A stretch of DNA of 64,000 nt from AP-15 sp963772295 (GCA_963772295.1 CAVYWO010000020.1:186001-250000); one strand, 5' to 3'. Shown: positions 25,659 through 34,150, counted from the stretch's first letter. Translations and numbers: made by a program. Notes: a model not told the origin generated them from the sequence alone.

Positions 25659-27404
25659 ATGAAAGGATACTCGAACTTTCGTATCGGACTTTTGGCGTCG
25701 GCGCTGCTCGCGTCGACATCGGTATTGGCGATGGCGGCAGATGTAACGACCGAGCGACTGCTGAACGCCGATAAGGAACCGCAGAACTGGCTGCAGGTCA
25801 ATAAGGACTACGCCTCGCATCGCTATTCCGAGCTCGACCAGATCAACAAGAACAACGTCAAGGATCTTCACGTCGCTTTCACGGTCGCACTTGGCGGCAT
25901 GCAGGGTGCCAAGAAGTTTTCGACGGGCGGGCTCCAGGCCACGCCGCTCGTCGACGATGGCGCCATGTACGTCGTCGACGGTTGGGGCACCGTCTACCGG
26001 ATCGACGTGAGGGACCCGGCCAAGGCCGGCAAGATCGCTTGGCTGATGGATCCGGGCGTGAACAAGGACGACCTGTTTCTTCCCTCGAACCGCGGCGTTG
26101 CCCTCTATAAGAACTTCGTCGTTTCCGTCACCGGCGACTGCAAGGTGATCTGGACCAATCGCGACACCGGCGAAGTGGCGAAGACGGTGAAATTCGACGA
26201 TCTCAAGACCAGCCACTGCACCCTGACCGGGGCGCCGCTGCTGATCAACGACAAGATCATCGTCCCCGGCAGCGGCGGCGACCAGGGTGCGCGGGCCCAT
26301 ATCGACGCTCTCAACGCCGACACCGGGGCCCTCGTCTGGCGGACCTACAGCGTACCGGCGCCCGGCGAGCCCGGCTCCGAGACCTGGAAGGGCCCCAATA
26401 ACGCCTGGCAGCATGGGGCAGGGTCGTTCTGGCAGACCGGCTCGTGGGATCCGAAGCTCAATCTGACGTACTGGGGCACCGGGCAGCCGACGCCGATGTT
26501 CGATCCGGAATACCGCCCGGGCGACAACCTGTACACCAACTCGACGCTCGCCCTCGACCCCAACACGGGCAAGATGAAGTGGTACTTCCAGTACACGCCC
26601 GGCGACTTCCTCGACTTTGACGAGGTCGGGATCCATCAGCTGGTCGACACCAAGATCAACGGCGAAGATCGCAATATCATTGCGCATTTCAGCCGCAACG
26701 GCTTCTTCTACACTATCGACCGCACCAACGGACAGTTCATCCAGGCCGAGCCTTATGCCATCAGGATCAACTGGACCGGCGGCATCGATCCCAAGACCGG
26801 CAAGCCGGTCGAGTACGACCCGAAGAAGGATCTCCAGACCTACAAGATCGCCAGCCCGGCGGGGCGGCGGGCGCAGGGAACGATGCTGGCGTGCCCGCAT
26901 ATGGGGGGCGGCGTCAACTGGTGGCCGACGACCTACAGCCTTCGCACCCATCTTTCCTACGGGGGCGGGCGGGAGGCTTGCAACAACATCACGCCGGACC
27001 CCTCCAACGACGCCAGCGGCGACTATTGGCTGGGCGGCAAATTCGCGAGCTCCGAGCCCGAACACGGCAGCGTGACGGCGATGGATCCGGCGACCGGGAA
27101 GAAGGTCGCGCAATTGCCGACCGATTACACCGTCCAGTCCGGCGTCACCTCGACCGCCGGTGGCCTGGTGTTCACGACGACCTACGACGGGACCGTCTGG
27201 GCGCTCGACGACGAGACCCTGAAGCCGCTGTGGAGCTTCAACACCGGCGCCTTGAGCGCGGCGGCGCCGATCACCTACGCGGTCAACGGCAAGCAATATG
27301 TCGCCGTTCTCATCGGGAACAGGAAAGACACGGACCCAATTTTAAAGAGGCCCGAACTCAAGGACTTGCAGAACACGTCGATGCTGTTCGTGTTCAGCCT
27401 CTGA
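25659..27404 (+). CDS. PQQ-dependent alcohol dehydrogenase, predicted lanthanide-type (copy 2)
   Basis: A 581-residue exported quinoprotein highly similar to the gene at 22786 (shared LLASALLASTSVLAMAAD leader and RPGDNLYTNSTLALD). The active-site segment FLDFDEVG gives D319 and D321, the Asp-x-Asp typical of lanthanide-dependent enzymes. As in copy 1 there is no Cys-Cys before NRG (FLPSNRG). The ATG follows GATGAGGAGGAG. Differences between the copies are concentrated near LGGMQGAKKFSTGGLQA (copy 2) against AFGVAPLPWGGHQ (copy 1), near the substrate-channel part of the sequence, so the substrates may differ. Confidence 0.9.
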   Translation: MKGYSNFRIGLLASALLASTSVLAMAADVTTERLLNADKEPQNWLQVNKDYASHRYSELDQINKNNVKDLHVAFTVALGGMQGAKKFSTGGLQATPLVDDGAMYVVDGWGTVYRIDVRDPAKAGKIAWLMDPGVNKDDLFLPSNRGVALYKNFVVSVTGDCKVIWTNRDTGEVAKTVKFDDLKTSHCTLTGAPLLINDKIIVPGSGGDQGARAHIDALNADTGALVWRTYSVPAPGEPGSETWKGPNNAWQHGAGSFWQTGSWDPKLNLTYWGTGQPTPMFDPEYRPGDNLYTNSTLALDPNTGKMKWYFQYTPGDFLDFDEVGIHQLVDTKINGEDRNIIAHFSRNGFFYTIDRTNGQFIQAEPYAIRINWTGGIDPKTGKPVEYDPKKDLQTYKIASPAGRRAQGTMLACPHMGGGVNWWPTTYSLRTHLSYGGGREACNNITPDPSNDASGDYWLGGKFASSEPEHGSVTAMDPATGKKVAQLPTDYTVQSGVTSTAGGLVFTTTYDGTVWALDDETLKPLWSFNTGALSAAAPITYAVNGKQYVAVLIGNRKDTDPILKRPELKDLQNTSMLFVFSL

Positions 27405-27424
27405 GGCGGGGTTGCTTTGAGACA

Positions 27425-27454
27425 AAGCGGCCGCCTTCGGGCGGCCGCTTTTCT
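27425..27454 (+). terminator. Intrinsic terminator after PQQ dehydrogenase copy 2
   Basis: AAGCGGCCGCC (27425-27435), tetraloop TTCG, GGCGGCCGCTT (27440-27450), then TTCTTGG. An 11-bp perfect stem closed by a stable UUCG loop and followed by a T-rich tract, 20 bases after the stop: a convincing rho-independent terminator. Confidence 0.85.
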
Positions 27455-27530
27455 TGGTGCGCCAGGCATGGCGCCCTTACGATCGACTGCTCGGCGAGGC
27501 GGTTGGTGAATTGGGCTCGCAGGCTGAGGA

Positions 27531-27902
27531 TCATGAAGATCGCTTCCTTCGCCTCTTTCCGGCGACTTTGCCGTCGTCAGAGGCGTGCAATGCATCGCCG
27601 AGTTGATGAAGTCGGAGGGCGGGACGCTTAGGCAGCTTCACCACTAATTCAAGTTCACCGCCTATCGCCTCGATGTAGCTGCGCAGCGTCGATAGGTACA
27701 TGTCGGTCTGCTTCTCGATCTTGGAAACCGACGGTTGCTTGATGTTCAGGCTGGTTGCGATGTCAAGCTGCGCCTTCCCGGCGATCTGCCGCAGTTCACG
27801 CAGGCTCTCGACCTGTTGCCGAAGCTCCTGGTAGCGCGCCTCGATGCGCTCCTGCCGCTCAGGCGGAAGCTCAGCAATGATCTCGTTCAGGTTTCGGCCC
27901 AT
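27531..27902 (-). CDS. HigA-type antitoxin, XRE family
   Basis: A 123-residue DNA-binding protein: an N-terminal helix (ELPPERQERIEARYQELRQQ), then a helix-turn-helix (KAQLDIATSLNIKQPSVSKIEK) and a C-terminal Arg/Lys-rich tail. It pairs with the HigB-like toxin gene immediately upstream on the same strand, one base apart. Toxin first, antitoxin second is the HigBA order. Probably autoregulates the pair. It lies in DNA that has no counterpart in the copy 1 PQQ unit, so it was inserted after the duplication. Confidence 0.85.
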   Translation of the reverse strand: MGRNLNEIIAELPPERQERIEARYQELRQQVESLRELRQIAGKAQLDIATSLNIKQPSVSKIEKQTDMYLSTLRSYIEAIGGELELVVKLPKRPALRLHQLGDALHASDDGKVAGKRRRKRSS

Positions 27903-27903
27903 C

Positions 27904-28271
27904 TCAGTTCTCCTTCTTTCCGGCTCTTGGGCTGCCCAGATGCGCTGAGAACCGCTTATCCGCCTTGGCAATAAGCTGCTTGTAAAAGCGCTTCTGGCTC
28001 CCGCCGATTTGTCGCCCGCAACCAGCAGGATCGCGTTCCGCTTTGGATCAAACGCAAAGGCGACGCGCCACTCACCGTTCGCAGCCTCAAACCGCAGCTC
28101 CTTCATGTTGACGTACTTCGAGCCCTTGAGCGTATCGACGTAGGGCCGGCCCAACTGCGGGCCATAGTCGCTCAGCAACCTGGCGACCGCCAGCAGCGCA
28201 TCCTGGATGGGCTGCTCAAAGGCCAGAAACTCCGGCTCGAAGTCATCATGGAACTCGACAACCCACGACAC
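27904..28271 (-). CDS. HigB/Gp49-type toxin, with a single-base frameshift
   Basis: The N-terminal 84 residues (WVVEFHDDFEPEFLAFEQ; LGRPYVDTLKGSKYVNMKEL; WRVAFAFDPKRNAILLVAGDKS) are a RelE/HigB-like mRNA interferase of the Gp49 type. Around 28001-28005 one base is missing: adding it converts the reading to GGSQKRFYKQLIAKADKRF, the normal C-terminus, ending at the TGA one base before higA. As written, toxin and antitoxin are one open frame. It is either inactivated or, more likely given four similar cases here, a sequence error. Confidence 0.8.
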
Positions 28272-28395
28272 TAGATAGCCTTGAAGCTATGTCGCGTCAA
28301 GCCAGAGCGTGCCAATCGCGACCCGCGGGTTCGACCCACGGGAAGCAATCCCGGCGGTAATTCGCTCCGGGAATCAAACCTCTGGTTCGCGCCTT

Positions 28396-28911
28396 TCACC
28401 GCGCGGGATATTTGGCGCATTCGGCTCCGGTGGAGCCGAAATAGGCGGCACATTGGGCCCGCGTTACCGGGCCCGCCCCCTTGAGCTTGGCAGCGACGTA
28501 GTCGGCGACGGCATCGACCTCCCACGGCTGCAGCGTGGTATCGGCACGATTGGGGACCTTATCGCCGAGATCCTGGGCGGTCACGCCGAAGCAGCGCTTG
28601 TCGGTATAGGCGAAGCGGTCGAAATGCGGCATCGGCGTTCCCGGCCGCCCGCACTGTATGGTCATGCGGATCTGGTCTCGAGTGAGTTGCGTCTTGCGCA
28701 GCGGCAGCCCGCCCGGGCTTTCGAAGCCCGAAACCAGGCCGTCGCCGGCCCAGCCGTGGCACAGCGGACAACCGGCCTTGTCCGTCCAGATCCGTTGTCC
28801 TTCGGCCACATCATCCTGGGCCACCGCCGCGGGTGCCAGCTGCAAAAGGGAGGCCATCGCCATCGCCGTCATCGCGGCAACAGCGATGGAACAAGCCTTG
28901 TAATGCGTCAC
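28396..28911 (-). CDS. Class I-type cytochrome c, partner of PQQ dehydrogenase copy 2
   Basis: A 171-residue exported single-haem protein (CPLCH), paralogue of the cytochrome at 24599 with the same RKTQLTRDQIRMTIQCGRPG block. GTG start at 28911 preceded by GAGGAGGGG. The gene converges on copy 2 of the PQQ dehydrogenase but is now separated from it by about 1 kb containing a toxin-antitoxin pair. Its upstream region is interrupted by an 84-bp inverted-repeat element at 28981. Confidence 0.88.
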   Translation of the reverse strand: MTHYKACSIAVAAMTAMAMASLLQLAPAAVAQDDVAEGQRIWTDKAGCPLCHGWAGDGLVSGFESPGGLPLRKTQLTRDQIRMTIQCGRPGTPMPHFDRFAYTDKRCFGVTAQDLGDKVPNRADTTLQPWEVDAVADYVAAKLKGAGPVTRAQCAAYFGSTGAECAKYPAR

Positions 28912-28980
28912 GACGCCCCTCCTCGATGATTCTTCTTCATCCCCGGCCGCCCTACCCCTTTCACTTTAAGGGCGATTTAA

Positions 28981-29064
28981 GCGCGGTTTCCGATCAACTT
29001 GCATCATTCGCTTTTCCGGTCATGCCCGGGGGGGAGATGCTGCAACCTGATAGGAAACCGCTCC
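28981..29064. repeat. 84-bp element with terminal inverted repeats
   Basis: The left end GCGGTTTCCGATCAACTTGC and the right end read in reverse, GCGGTTTCCTATCAGGTTGC, are near-identical inverted repeats. The core holds CCGGTCATGCCCGG. Related ends occur at 36501-36522 and 62904-63076. It has no coding capacity. Comparison with the copy 1 cytochrome places it as an insertion in the upstream region of the cytochrome gene at 28911. Confidence 0.7.
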
Positions 29065-29174
29065 AGGAGCTCCTTGCTGATTTCTTCATGGTCGACCAAC
29101 AACGGAGGTCGCCGGCCCGCATCGCCGGTGTTCGCTCACTGTTGCAGCTCCGCTCGCAGCAGCCGCGATCGAAC

Positions 29175-29663
29175 TCATGGACGATCGACGAAAATGCCGT
29201 GGCTAGTCCGGAATACATCCGGCCGCTGGAACTGCCCCTGCCATAAACCGAGCTTTTCCTTTTTTGCCGCAGCCTCGGCGGCCACATAATCCGTGGTATC
29301 GCTGGGCCGGGCGACTGCCCAACCCTCGCGTACCAATTGCTCGTTCAGGCTCTTGCCGTTGATCGTGCAGCGGGCAAGGATGCGGCCGTAGACGTCCGGC
29401 TCGCCGACCGCCTCGCAGGTCGCCGGCCCTTGATCAGTCAGGATCTGAAGATTGCGTACTGCCGCCTCCCAGCAATTCCAGAGTTTGCGATCGAGCGTGC
29501 AAGCCTGCTTGCGCATGACCGAGTCGATGCCGAACAGCATGATGCGTTGGCCGTCGATATCGATCACCTGAGCGTCCAGAACCTTGGCCGGGCCGGTGAT
29601 CGTTTTTGCGCCGACTGGCGCGGCGAGGAGGACCATCGCCAGCGACAACAGCATCCTGACCAT
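29175..29663 (-). CDS. Thermonuclease (SNase-like) family protein, exported
   Basis: A 162-residue protein with a signal peptide (MVRMLLSLAMVLLAAPVGAK) and an SNase-like OB-fold: IMLFGIDSVMRKQACTLD, GEPDVYGRILARCTINGK, LNEQLVREGWAVARP and AEAAAKKEKLGLWQGQF. The usual APE of GIDAPE is replaced by SVM, so a catalytic residue may be missing and nuclease activity is doubtful. GGGAG precedes the ATG. It sits between two stretches that are contiguous in the copy 1 PQQ unit, which suggests insertion. Confidence 0.83.
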   Translation of the reverse strand: MVRMLLSLAMVLLAAPVGAKTITGPAKVLDAQVIDIDGQRIMLFGIDSVMRKQACTLDRKLWNCWEAAVRNLQILTDQGPATCEAVGEPDVYGRILARCTINGKSLNEQLVREGWAVARPSDTTDYVAAEAAAKKEKLGLWQGQFQRPDVFRTSHGIFVDRP

Positions 29664-29788
29664 GTTTTTCTCCCTAGATTAGACTAATGAAAGCTTGGGC
29701 CGGCGATGGGTGCGATCATCGTTTGTGGCCGGCTGCACGATTTTATAGAGTGCAAAGCTTGGAGCGCAACCAGGTCTGGAGACCCTGC

Positions 29789-30619
29789 ATGCATCGTCGA
29801 TCGATCACTCGGACCGGGATGACCTTGCGCTTGCTTTTCGCGGCGGGGGCGGCGCTCGCGCTGCTGACCGCGGTCGGCGCCGCGATGGCCGCGGATCGGC
29901 CGGCGGGGCCAGTCGTCGCCGCGGCCGACCGCCAGGCGTTCCTGGCGGGGGCACGCAAGGACTGCCGCGGCTGCGATCTGCGCGACGCGAAGCTGAAGCG
30001 CCGCGACTTGAGCGGCGCTGATCTCACCGGCGCCAATCTCACCGGCGCCGTCCTGCATCGCGCGAAGCTCGGGAACGCCAGGCTCGATCACGCCAAGCTC
30101 GAGGACGCCGATCTCAACAAGGCCGATCTGAGGCGGGCCTCGTTGACCGGCGCCGATCTTAGCGGGGCGCTTCTCTACGGGGCAGACCTGAGTGGCGCAA
30201 AGCTCGAAGGAGCCGTCATGACGCAGGTGCACATGCAGCATGCACGGCTCACGCGCGCGGTGCTGCGCGGGGCCGACATTTCGCTCTCCGCGATCATGGA
30301 CGCGGAGATGACCGGCTGCGACCTGTCGCATGCCAATCTGAGGCAGTCGAACCTCAGTCGCGCGAACCTCAGCCGTTGCGACCTGACCGGCGCCGTGCTC
30401 AACGGCGCCGGTTTTGTCGAAGCTCGTCTCAGGGATGCCAAATTGCCGGGCGTCACTGCGAGACAGGCGGATTTCTATCAGGCCGACCTGTCGGGCTCCG
30501 ACCTCACCGACGGCGATTTTCGTGGCTCGCGCCTGCAATTGGCTGATCTCGACGACGCCGTCAAGGTCGGCATGAAAACGAAGGGCGCCGTGCTCGTGGA
30601 CGGCAGTATCGGGAAATGA
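29789..30619 (+). CDS. Exported pentapeptide-repeat protein
   Basis: A 276-residue protein: signal peptide (about residues 11-35), a short CRGCDLRDAK segment, then roughly 38 pentapeptide units of the A(D/N)LxX type (for example ADLTGANLTGAVL and ADLSGALLYGADL, ANLRQSNLSRANLSRCDL) to about residue 250. These form a right-handed beta-helix. The CxxC at the start of the mature part is not a haem site, as no His follows. Role unknown; periplasmic location fits its place among redox enzymes. A second ATG at 29819 is possible. Confidence 0.87.
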   Translation: MHRRSITRTGMTLRLLFAAGAALALLTAVGAAMAADRPAGPVVAAADRQAFLAGARKDCRGCDLRDAKLKRRDLSGADLTGANLTGAVLHRAKLGNARLDHAKLEDADLNKADLRRASLTGADLSGALLYGADLSGAKLEGAVMTQVHMQHARLTRAVLRGADISLSAIMDAEMTGCDLSHANLRQSNLSRANLSRCDLTGAVLNGAGFVEARLRDAKLPGVTARQADFYQADLSGSDLTDGDFRGSRLQLADLDDAVKVGMKTKGAVLVDGSIGK

Positions 30620-30629
30620 AAGAGCAAGG

Positions 30630-31376
30630 TCAGTTTACGCTGGCCTTCCGCTGCGGCAGCGCCGCATCGTACATCTCGAAACGAGTGACGCTCTCATAAT
30701 CCTCCCTCCGGGGCTGCCCGGTCTCGGGATCGATCGATTGCTCGCCCTTTCTCCGGAAGTAACGCTGATCGAGAACGAGGCGCATGCCGCTCACCGACTT
30801 CGTGCAATGGTTCTTGACGAAAAAGGACCCCACCGCGTGCTCCCCCTCCTTGGGCGGCAAGTCCTTGCATTGCCATCCATCGTCACCGAACCGTTGGCGG
30901 ATGAAATTGGCCAATGTCCAGAACTCGCTGCGGTCGCGCGACAGGTGCTGGCGCGGATCGGTGACGAGGCGCACACCCCTGGCCAGCCCGGCATCGTCGA
31001 ACAATACCGAGGCGACGACCGGGAATTCGTATGCCGTGGTTCCGGCGTACATCCTGATCTCCGCCTTGTCCTCGAGCGCACGCGCCCGATACTCAAGCTC
31101 ATCGTCATACTCGAAATACACCTCACGGAGCCCATTGGCGTCGGGTCGGCACTTCTTGAACTCCGCGAAGCTCGCGAGCGGGAGCGAAGGCGGGCCGCCA
31201 TTGGTGCCGCAGGCATAGTTGTTGAACCCGTCAGGGATCTCCGAAGCCTTTTCCCCGATGTGGATATCCCAGACATTGAGCCGAGTGGGCCGGTCATCGG
31301 CCCGGGTTTGCCCGATCGGAACCAGCCATAGGAGGACGAGGGCGAGCCGTCCGATCAGCCGAACCGCTTTGTTCAT
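30630..31376 (-). CDS. Exported protein of unknown function
   Basis: A 248-residue protein with a Sec signal peptide (VRLIGRLALVLLWLVPIG, cleavage near TRADD). Features: NVWDIHIGEKASEIPDGF, three cysteines (CGTNGG, KKCRP, WQCKD) plus NHCTKS, and VSGMRLVLDQRYF. It ends 10 bases from the convergent pentapeptide gene. It is the last gene of the leftward PQQ-associated cluster. The ATG at 31376 follows GAGG; a TTG five codons earlier is less likely. No family recognised. Confidence 0.75.
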   Translation of the reverse strand: MNKAVRLIGRLALVLLWLVPIGQTRADDRPTRLNVWDIHIGEKASEIPDGFNNYACGTNGGPPSLPLASFAEFKKCRPDANGLREVYFEYDDELEYRARALEDKAEIRMYAGTTAYEFPVVASVLFDDAGLARGVRLVTDPRQHLSRDRSEFWTLANFIRQRFGDDGWQCKDLPPKEGEHAVGSFFVKNHCTKSVSGMRLVLDQRYFRRKGEQSIDPETGQPRREDYESVTRFEMYDAALPQRKASVN

Positions 31377-31415
31377 TGCAGCCTCGTTCAAGGCGGGAAG
31401 CGCCGGCCGCGCACG

Positions 31416-32582
31416 TCAAAACCGGCAGGTGGTCTCCGGCGCGTCCAGGCCGAGCGTGTCGAGCACATTGGTCTGATGCAGAAATTCCGGCAACGGAGGG
31501 CGCGCGATGACGGCGTCGGCGGTGCTGAGCAACAGCGGCATGCGCAGCTGATGATCCCATGCCCGGAACGAGCCGGGATTGCCCTTGACCGTGTCGAGCG
31601 CCAGATTATCGCTCAACAGGAAGGCTTTGACCGTGTCGAAGTCGGTCGAACGCGTCCGCATCACCGCCTGGGTCACCGCCTTGACGGCTTCCCAGGCCGC
31701 CCAATCGGCGCCGTTCATGCGGCGCGGCGACGCGATCTTCTCGAACCGATGCTGCAGCTGCACCGCGGCATCCCGGTCCCAGCTCCACGACCATGCCGTC
31801 GGCACCAAGCCGGCGCTGCCGACGACCGGCCGCGGAAGTTTCGTCTTGTACGGGACGTAACGGCCAAACTCGCCGCTGCTGTCGGCGACATAGACGACGT
31901 CGTAATCGACGCCGCCGGTCATCAAGAGGATGTTGGTCTCCTCGCGAAAGCGGGGATCGCGGGTCAACAGAAACGGCCTGATGGCGACGATGTTCGCCCG
32001 GAACTTTTTCGCCGAATGCTGCAGTGCCGCCACCATCGCGGCGTCTTCGGGCGCCGGTCCCTGCAGCACGAGGATCTTCCGCCAGCCCTGGACCACGAGA
32101 TGCTGCACCAGAGCATCCGCCAGCATCGCGTTGCTCGGATAGGTGTGCACCACGTTTTTCGCGCAATCGGCACCGCGCAGCGCATCGTCCGGGGCCGAGA
32201 TGTTGAACAACAGGACCGGTTGGTCCGCAAGCCTGCGTGCGACCTCCTTCAGGGCCGCGGCGGGAAGATCGGCGAGAACAAAGTGGATGCCGTCCTTCGT
32301 TATCCAATCCGAGATCTGGTGCGCGAGGTCGTCGGCGGATTTGCCGGTCGCCTTCTCCATCGAGAACGCGATCTTGATGACCCGCCCGATCGTCAGCGCA
32401 TCCGCCAGTGCCACCTGACTTCCCGGATAGGGACGGCCGAGGTCGGTGAAGACGATGCCGGAATGCTCGCCCCGGTTGGCGTAGCGCGGGTCGTTCGCCA
32501 GCTCGACATAGCCGAGCTTCATCGCCCCTGCCTTCGGCGCCTGCGGATCGGCGGCGGTCGACGAGGATGCGGCGCTCACCAC
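31416..32582 (-). CDS. PQQ-dehydrogenase-associated ABC-type periplasmic binding protein, start disrupted
   Basis: A protein of about 388 residues resembling the branched-chain-type binding proteins found in PQQ alcohol dehydrogenase clusters: KLGYVELANDPRYANRGEHS, HFVLADLPAAALKEVARRL, LLFNISAPDDALRGADC, MNGADWAAWEAVKAVTQAV. Upstream of the first start codon (GTG at 32582) the frame still encodes the hydrophobic core of a signal peptide (ACVFAAAILLAVVSAA), but no ATG, GTG or TTG lies before it. The frame runs into a dispersed repeat at 32656. The 5' end seems to have been lost or displaced. No cognate ATPase or permease is in the window. Confidence 0.8.
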   Translation of the reverse strand: MVSAASSSTAADPQAPKAGAMKLGYVELANDPRYANRGEHSGIVFTDLGRPYPGSQVALADALTIGRVIKIAFSMEKATGKSADDLAHQISDWITKDGIHFVLADLPAAALKEVARRLADQPVLLFNISAPDDALRGADCAKNVVHTYPSNAMLADALVQHLVVQGWRKILVLQGPAPEDAAMVAALQHSAKKFRANIVAIRPFLLTRDPRFREETNILLMTGGVDYDVVYVADSSGEFGRYVPYKTKLPRPVVGSAGLVPTAWSWSWDRDAAVQLQHRFEKIASPRRMNGADWAAWEAVKAVTQAVMRTRSTDFDTVKAFLLSDNLALDTVKGNPGSFRAWDHQLRMPLLLSTADAVIARPPLPEFLHQTNVLDTLGLDAPETTCRF

Positions 32583-32655
32583 TGCCAGCAGGATGGCGGC
32601 GGCGAAAACGCAGGCGTGCCTTCCGACCAGGTTGCGGTGCGGAGCAGCCCCCCTC

Positions 32656-32872
32656 CCCCGGAACGGCCCGCAGGGCCGGCCGCCGAGGGCGGGCGTTCCG
32701 GCGCTGGGTGAGGCGGGTCAACCCGGTTAGTCCCCCACCGGCTGGCGCCGACCCGCCAGGCATGAAACTCACCCGTTGTCATCGCGAGGTGCCGACAGGC
32801 GCCGTGGCGATCTCGTCGTCGCGGAGTCGAGAGGGTCGGGATTGCTTCGTCGCTCCGCTCCTCGCAATGACC
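32656..32872. repeat. Dispersed palindromic repeat, family A, with GGAACGGCC module
   Basis: Two parts. CCGGAACG (32658-32665) and CGTTCCGG (32694-32701) bracket a GC-rich palindrome. Then from TAGTCCCCCACCGGC (32728) through GTCATCGCGAGG to CTCGCAATGAC (about 32872) comes the second, with inverted ends TGTCATCGCGAGG/CCTCGCAATGACC. The second part recurs at 36717-36940, 39579-39699 (inside a MITE) and 55904-56046. No coding content. Confidence 0.7.
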
Positions 32873-32930
32873 ACGGGGGTCGGCGGGCGCGGTCGGGACG
32901 ACCGTTCTTTGTTGCTTTTTAAAAAATGCT

Positions 32931-33944
32931 CTAATCATCGACGATGACCGTATGCGGCGTGCGGCCGACCGGCACCGCCCGGACCGCCTTGCGGCTCGCC
33001 ATGTCGACGATCGACATGTCGTCGCTCAGCCCGTTGGCGACATAGAGCGTCTTTTCGTCGGGACTGAGCGCCGCGCCCCAGGCACGGCTGCCGACCAGCA
33101 CATAGTCTTCGACCTTCCGCGTCGCGGTATCGACGAAGGCGATGTGGTTCGAACGTCCGAGTGCGACAATCGCGGTTTTCCCGTCCCTCGTCATGGTCAT
33201 GCCGACGGGTGTCACGTCGACCTGACGGAACCCGGGCGGCAGGAAGTCGATCGTCGCCGAAACCTGCTTGGTCGCGCGGTCGATGACCGAGACCTGCCCG
33301 GACAATTCGTTGGAGACCCAGAGTTCCTTGCCATTGGGCAGCAACAGGAAACGCCTTGGCCGGGTCCCGACGATGATGTTGTCGGTGACGGCACCGGCCC
33401 CGGTGTCGACCACGTGCACCATATCGGTCACTTCGGAGGTCACGTAGAGGGTCTTGCCGTTGGCGCTCAGGGCGAGGCCCTCGGGCTCGGCGCCGGTCGC
33501 GATTTCGCGCGCGATGAGCTTGTCGGCGAGGCCGATCTCCTGCACCGCGGAGGCTTCTTCGTTCGAGACGTAGAGCGCTTTTCCGTCCCGGGTCAGGACA
33601 AACATCTCGGGGCTCCGACCGGTGGGGATGTGATCGACGACCTTGAGCGTCGCCACATCGATCACGTCGATCACGTCGTCATCGCCGCAAGCCACGTAGA
33701 GCAGCCGGCGGTTGTCGGCAAAATGCATGTCGCGGGGACGCTGCGACGTCGCGATCCATTTGATTATCTTGTAGCCCTGTTTGGGATCGAGCACCGCAAT
33801 GTTGTTCGTCTGCTCGTTGCTGACGAAGACGTAGCCGGTGCCCTTCGCGCTCGCCGCCGCCGACAGCAAGAGCGTGAACAGGACGAGGGCGACGCAACCG
33901 GCGCCGCGCGCGCACCCGACCGCTTTCAGTCCGAACCTGGGCAC
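32931..33944 (-). CDS. YVTN-type beta-propeller protein associated with PQQ dehydrogenases
   Basis: An exported protein of about 337 residues. The leader CVALVLFTLLLSAAASAKG is followed by seven-blade repeats of the YVTN type: YVFVSNEQTNNIAVLD, LLYVACGDDDVIDVID, ALYVSNEEASAVQEI, TLYVTSEVTDMVHVVDT, ELWVSNELSGQVSVID and TLYVANGLSDDMSIVD. It matches the PQQ-catabolism-associated propeller group by context and repeat. The start is unclear: GTG at 33944 is used; a TTG at 34031 is possible; no ATG or ribosome site is convincing. Confidence 0.82.
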   Translation of the reverse strand: MPRFGLKAVGCARGAGCVALVLFTLLLSAAASAKGTGYVFVSNEQTNNIAVLDPKQGYKIIKWIATSQRPRDMHFADNRRLLYVACGDDDVIDVIDVATLKVVDHIPTGRSPEMFVLTRDGKALYVSNEEASAVQEIGLADKLIAREIATGAEPEGLALSANGKTLYVTSEVTDMVHVVDTGAGAVTDNIIVGTRPRRFLLLPNGKELWVSNELSGQVSVIDRATKQVSATIDFLPPGFRQVDVTPVGMTMTRDGKTAIVALGRSNHIAFVDTATRKVEDYVLVGSRAWGAALSPDEKTLYVANGLSDDMSIVDMASRKAVRAVPVGRTPHTVIVDD

Positions 33945-34103
33945 GAATTTCGATACTCTAAACTGCGCGATGTCCAATTTTCGCCGGTATCGGTCGAGCG
34001 CAGGCGCGAGGTTGAGACCCGTATGGGGCAAATTCGTGGCTGGCCGCCGCAGCTGCGGTGCGGCAAATCACCGCCCTCGACCGCTGGCCCGGTTTGCTTG
34101 TGG

Positions 34104-34140
34104 CGCCGGCTCGGTCGGTCTCTTGGTCGCCGAGCCGGCG
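34104..34140 (-). terminator. 11-bp hairpin after the SMP-30-like gene
   Basis: CGCCGGCTCGG (34104-34114) and CCGAGCCGGCG (34130-34140) pair perfectly around a 15-base loop, 11 bases past the stop of the leftward gene at 34151. There is no U-run on the leftward strand, so it may be an mRNA-stabilising hairpin rather than a full terminator. Confidence 0.4.
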
Positions 34141-34150
34141 TCGATCGCCG

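Noticed and set aside
27531..28271. A single HigB-HigA fusion protein
   Set aside because: Adding one base near 28003 restores the normal toxin C-terminus and a separate antitoxin ATG.
28310..28350. tRNA-like T-arm GGGTTCGACCC on the plus strand
   Set aside because: The loop is 6 bases, the stem does not pair fully, and no acceptor, D or anticodon arm is found upstream.
29957..29975. CRGC at the start of the pentapeptide protein as a haem c site
   Set aside because: No histidine follows the second cysteine.
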